50,056 bases of DNA from NCBI GenBank assembly GCA_030374735.1, contig JASCIV010000090.1, positions 1 to 50,056 on the forward strand. Direction: 5' to 3'. The notes beneath the pieces were generated by a model. The model did not search any database. It was not told the origin of the DNA and saw only the letters and a program-made list of their open reading frames with translations. Shown here piece after piece: positions 46,593-50,056 of this stretch. How positions within the stretch are numbered: position 1 is the stretch's first letter; each line of letters begins with the position of its first letter. A program made the position numbers and the translations under genes. Source of the stretch: Gracilaria caudata. Its lineage: Eukaryota; Rhodophyta; Florideophyceae; Gracilariales; Gracilariaceae.

Positions 46593-49500
46593 ATGAAAAA
46601 ATCGAGAATTCACGACGAACGGAGAACGTTGCGCATCCTCCAGCTTAACTGCAGGGGGATTCTTGCGACGGTGAAGCGTGCTGAGATCGCGCGCTTAGCA
46701 CATTATTGGCACGCCGACGTTTTGTGTTTGCAAGAAACGCATCTAAGGGAACGAGACCGAAGCCCTAAGATACAAGGATTTACAATCGTTGGCAGGTGTG
46801 ACAGAAATGAACATTATGGTGAGCATGGAGGACGAGGTGGCGGAGTTGCGACTTATCAGCGTGCCGATCTGAGAGTAGACCTTCTTACTGACCGGGCTAT
46901 AGCAGATGGAATTGAAAGAGTGACCGTTACGGTGCGATCAAAAAGAGGAGTGCTGTCCGTCGCTAACGTATATGTACCACCCCAACTCAAAAGCATAAGA
47001 TGGTTCGAGTCGCTGCACGAGCAGGACATAATCGTTGCTGACTGTAACATGTGTGGTTCGTGGTACCCTCAACGAGCAGAAGCGGCGGGCATTGAGTTCG
47101 AGGACTTTCTGGAAGCCACAGCCCGAGTGGTAGTCAATATTGACAACGTTCCAACGCATACGGACCCAAGTCGCGGAACGCAAAGCGCTATTGATGTAAC
47201 CGTGGTACCGGAGAAATGGCTTCCGCTTTCAACCTGGGAAACGTCTGAAGAACCGTTTTCGGATCATCATCCGTGTCTTTTGACGTTAAATATAGACGCC
47301 AGCTCATATATACAGAGGAAAAGAGCCCGATGGAGCTTAAAGAACGCGGACTGGAAAAAGTACTCAGAAGAAGTAGACAATCAGCTTTGTATGTTAGAAG
47401 ATACGACAGGTACATCGTTAGACGAAGATTATAATTTGCTCTATTCTGCTGTCATGAGCGCAGCTAGGAAAGCCGTACCTTTTGGAAGAAGAAGAAGAGA
47501 AGCCCCCTGGTGGAGTCCGGAAGCGTCGGAAGTCGTGCAGATGCGAGCCGCTAGATGGAAAGAGTATAGGAACAACCCAACAGAAGAAAATAGGTTATTA
47601 TTGCAACATGCCAGAGATTTTGCGAGAACCACAATTGATCGGCTGAAGCGAGACACCTGGAGGGATATGGTGGGAAGTCTTCGCCCCACCGATGACGACG
47701 CAAAGTTGTGGCGCATTACAAAAGCGATGGAACAGGGAACCTTCCCCATTCCCTCCTTGTGTCCTCCCGACGGAGAAACATGGCCAGACAAGAAACGAGC
47801 ACAGTGGTTCGTCAAGTCAGAGATCAGGAAGGCAAGAACACATCACGTGGACAAGGTCTTGAGAAAAGATTATAGGCAAGCGCTGGATCACTACCATGAA
47901 CGGTCGAAGGAACCACAGGTCTGCACAGAAAACCAATTTCTAATGTGCCATTTACGCTTGGCCCTGAAGGAGATGTGCGCTAAAAAGGCAGGTGGGCCAG
48001 ACGAGGTGCAGATTGCGTTTCTTCAGAATCTTCCTATCGCGGGAATGAGGCTGTTGCTCCGTTTGATAAATCGCAGTTACGCAACAGCGAGGACCCCAGC
48101 AAAGTGGAGGCTCTCTCGCTTAGTCCCAGTGCCAAAACCAGGTGCAAAGGGGAGATTTAGGCCCATTTCGTTAACGTCAGTAGTGTCCCGAGTCGCCGAA
48201 CGTATGGTTAATCGTATATTTATGAAGTGGTTAGAGCCTAAGCTTCCGGCTTGTCAAGCCGGGTTCAGGATGAAGAGAACGACTGAAGAACAGGTGGCAG
48301 CGTTGTGCGAAGAAGTAACGTCAGGATGGCAAAAATGGAGGCAGACTATGGCGGTTTTTTGCGATTTCTCGAAGGCTTATGATTGCGTCCATCACCAGAG
48401 GCTTCTTGTAAAGCTCAGGAGAATGGGGTGCCCTACACAGCTGTGGAAATGGATTCAAGGGTTCATGATGGACCGTAGATGGACGTGTAGATGGGACACG
48501 GCAGATACGAGACAATACGTCGTCCCTCAGGGGTTACCACAAGGAGGAACGTTATCCCCAGGATTATGGATTGCTTACATTGCGGATTTGGAAGACAGAG
48601 TAACACAAGGAGATGAACGAATACGAGTCAGCATGTTTGCAGACGATGTTACAATATGGGCCACACAGCGAAAACTTGACTTTTGCCAAGGCGTTCTGCA
48701 GTCGGCCTTGCAACGTCTGGAGCAGTATTGCGCCGAGAATAATATCAAGTTGAACCCAAACAAAACATCCATTGTTCCATTTACACTTGGACGTTGGAAG
48801 AAGGACAAGCACAAGTATGCGTTGAAGATCGCAGGTGTTTCGGTGGAGCTCTCCGAGAGCGCGAGGTTTTTGGGAGTACAACTAGATAGTAGGCTCAACT
48901 TTCATCAGCATCTCAAAAAGGTTGCCGCAAAGTATAGAGCGCGTAATCGAATCCTCAAACGTTTAACAGGAACGACCTGGGGTGCAGACTGGTTCACGAT
49001 GAATACATTCAGAGTCGGATACGTCGAGCCCTTAGCAAAGTATGCGGCGTGTGTCGTTGTTCCTAACGCCCTACCCTGCGCTGTCGAAGAGGTCGAGAGA
49101 GCCAGAAGTGAGGCGTCAAGGATCCAGACTGGTTGTGCTAGATCCTCTCCAATACATTCCTTAAGGGCTTTGATTGACCAAACAAGCTTGTACACAGTTG
49201 CGGTAGCTCAGGCTGCCAATGTGTATGAAAAAGCCAAGAGATTCCCTGGACAGGCAATGACCCCAATCGCCTTTGCGCTGGCATTAGCTGGACTGTCAAG
49301 AATTCGAAAGTCAAGGTCCACATTCAAGAAAGCAGCCGAAGCACGTTTGGCAACAACCGGCTTACTACAACTACCAAGAGCTCCACTACCTCAGGAACCT
49401 GGCCTACTGAACACGGGAGTACTGACCTTCCATTACACTTCCTGTTCCAAAACAGATCCGGTTCACTACCAGAAGTTAAAGGCAGTTGAAGCCCTCAACA

Positions 49501-50056
49501 GCCTAGCGGGAGCGCCGTGTGAGGTGTGGATTGATGGTTCCGTTGGTAAGCCCGAGTGGCTTAAAAATGCAAGGCCTTTAAGAACAGCGGTTGAGTGGGA
49601 CGATGGATGGTATGCCGGAACAATCAAATACTGTGAACAAGGAGATCTAATATCGATCGCAGTTCAAAATTTCATTATGAAGCGGAAGAAGCACCCAGAC
49701 ATAGTCATTTCTTATGATGATGGAATCGAGATTGCTTATGAAGTCGACGACACTGGTTTGGTTGTTCAAGATGCAGACGAAGACAAGTTACAAATGAGAC
49801 CATTAACGTTCACAAATGTTGGAGGAAGCGCGTTTGCAATATGGTGGAATGGAGACAGTGCGCCTTTGACAGGTATACACCCGGCAGGAGTCGGTGTGTG
49901 CTCGTTTATTGCAGAGGCTAATGCCCTTTTACAGGTTTCAAAGACCATAATGGAGAGGGTTTCCAATGGATGGAGAGGAAGAATATTAATTGTCACAGAT
50001 TCCCAGAGTATGATGCAGAGCCTCGAGGGGTCAGTCCGCGAACAGTCCCACACTGT
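46593..50056 (+). mobile_element. Non-LTR retrotransposon ORF (AP endonuclease, RT, RNase H), 3' end outside window
   Basis: One frame is open for 1154 codons from ATG 46593 to the right edge without a stop or frameshift. Residues about 14-230 are an AP-like endonuclease: RILQLNCRG, DVLCLQETH with catalytic Glu48, GGGVATY, VANVYVPP, VADCNM, AIDVTVV and SDHHP (223-227). RT motifs run from about 480 to 720: LVPVPKPGAKGRFRPISLTS, AGFR, AVFCDFSKAYDCVHH, GLPQGGTLSPGLW and MFADDVT with the catalytic pair D684/D685. A linker leads to RNase H, with WIDGSV at 979. The domain order suits the R1/Jockey/CR1/I-type groups; RNase H favours an I or R1-like clade. The lack of decay suggests a young, possibly active copy. 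No first ORF with gag knuckles is visible upstream. Confidence 0.93.
49527..50056 (+). other. RNase H domain with inserted Tudor/Agenet-like module
   Basis: The first RNase H strand is WIDGSV (979-984) with catalytic Asp981. The expected GG.A/G second strand appears only at GGSAFAIWW (1077-1085), followed by AEANAL with Glu1108 and VTDSQS with Asp1136. In ordinary LINE RNase H these two strands are a few residues apart; here about 92 residues intervene. The insert holds VEWDDGWYAGTI (1000-1011) and IVISYDDGIEI (1037-1047), the two signatures of Tudor/Agenet-type barrels (W.DG.WY.G.V and V.YDDG..E). Insertion of a reader-like barrel inside RNase H is the inference; motif order is directly seen. 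Confidence 0.6.

Noticed and set aside
1..50056. rRNA genes, tRNA genes, CRISPR arrays, telomeric repeats, bacterial operons
   Set aside because: I looked for conserved boxes and repeat-spacer patterns on both strands and found none; a covariance-model scan would be needed for a definite negative on small RNAs.

Overview
This is nuclear DNA of a eukaryote with small, densely packed and mostly intron-free genes on both strands. There are no operons, ribosome binding sites or CRISPR arrays, and I found no rRNA or tRNA gene. The best guess for the host is a unicellular plastid-bearing protist, most likely a mesophilic red alga. The reasons are a bacterial-type radical SAM/DUF2344 protein with a transit-peptide-like leader, a cyanobacterial-like MGT glycosyltransferase, a SHAQKYF-type MYB, a type I metacaspase, and only one convincing intron (71 nt, GT-AG). 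The lineage call is inference.

Layout. 1-850: a chimeric pseudogene block (5' piece of an unknown gene, a GA microsatellite, then a decayed Maf copy). 1067-8700: armadillo protein (-), unknown gene (-), UDP-glycosyltransferase (+), intact Maf pyrophosphatase (+), unknown basic protein (+), probable mitoribosomal mL40 (-). 9178-14732: GATase-like/TPR protein (+), an inverted LINE remnant, TIPIN/Swi3 (-), a polytopic membrane protein (+). 14733-19394: gene-poor, with a TA-flanked MITE, short palindromes and the MYB gene (-). 19395-24092: dynein-intermediate-chain-like WD40 protein (+) and the radical SAM protein (-). 24093-26323: gene-poor, with a decayed retroelement end. 26324-33212: caspase-like protein that lost its catalytic Cys (+), prolyl oligopeptidase (-), Snu23/ZMAT2 (+), metacaspase with both catalytic residues (-, one intron). 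34049-37675: two disordered unknown proteins. 40417-46304: exocyst Sec10 (+) and a multi-TM class 3 lipase (+). 46593 to the right edge: one uninterrupted non-LTR retrotransposon ORF (AP endonuclease, reverse transcriptase, RNase H) that runs off the window.

Most genes are unrelated housekeeping functions: vesicle tethering, replication-fork protection, splicing, mitochondrial translation and nucleotide clean-up. The main functional cluster is peptidase-like: two metacaspase-family genes flank a prolyl oligopeptidase within 7 kb, and one is a probable pseudoenzyme.

The most unusual feature is in the right-edge retrotransposon. Its RNase H domain appears to be split after the first strand by about 90 residues that read like a Tudor/Agenet-type chromatin-reader fold. 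Other leads are a dispersed intergenic motif family (AAGGGTAG / GTACCGTCGTA / GAACGCTACC), a nested TGACAAG palindrome cluster upstream of the glycosyltransferase, and a perfect 20-bp-stem hairpin between the lipase and the retrotransposon.
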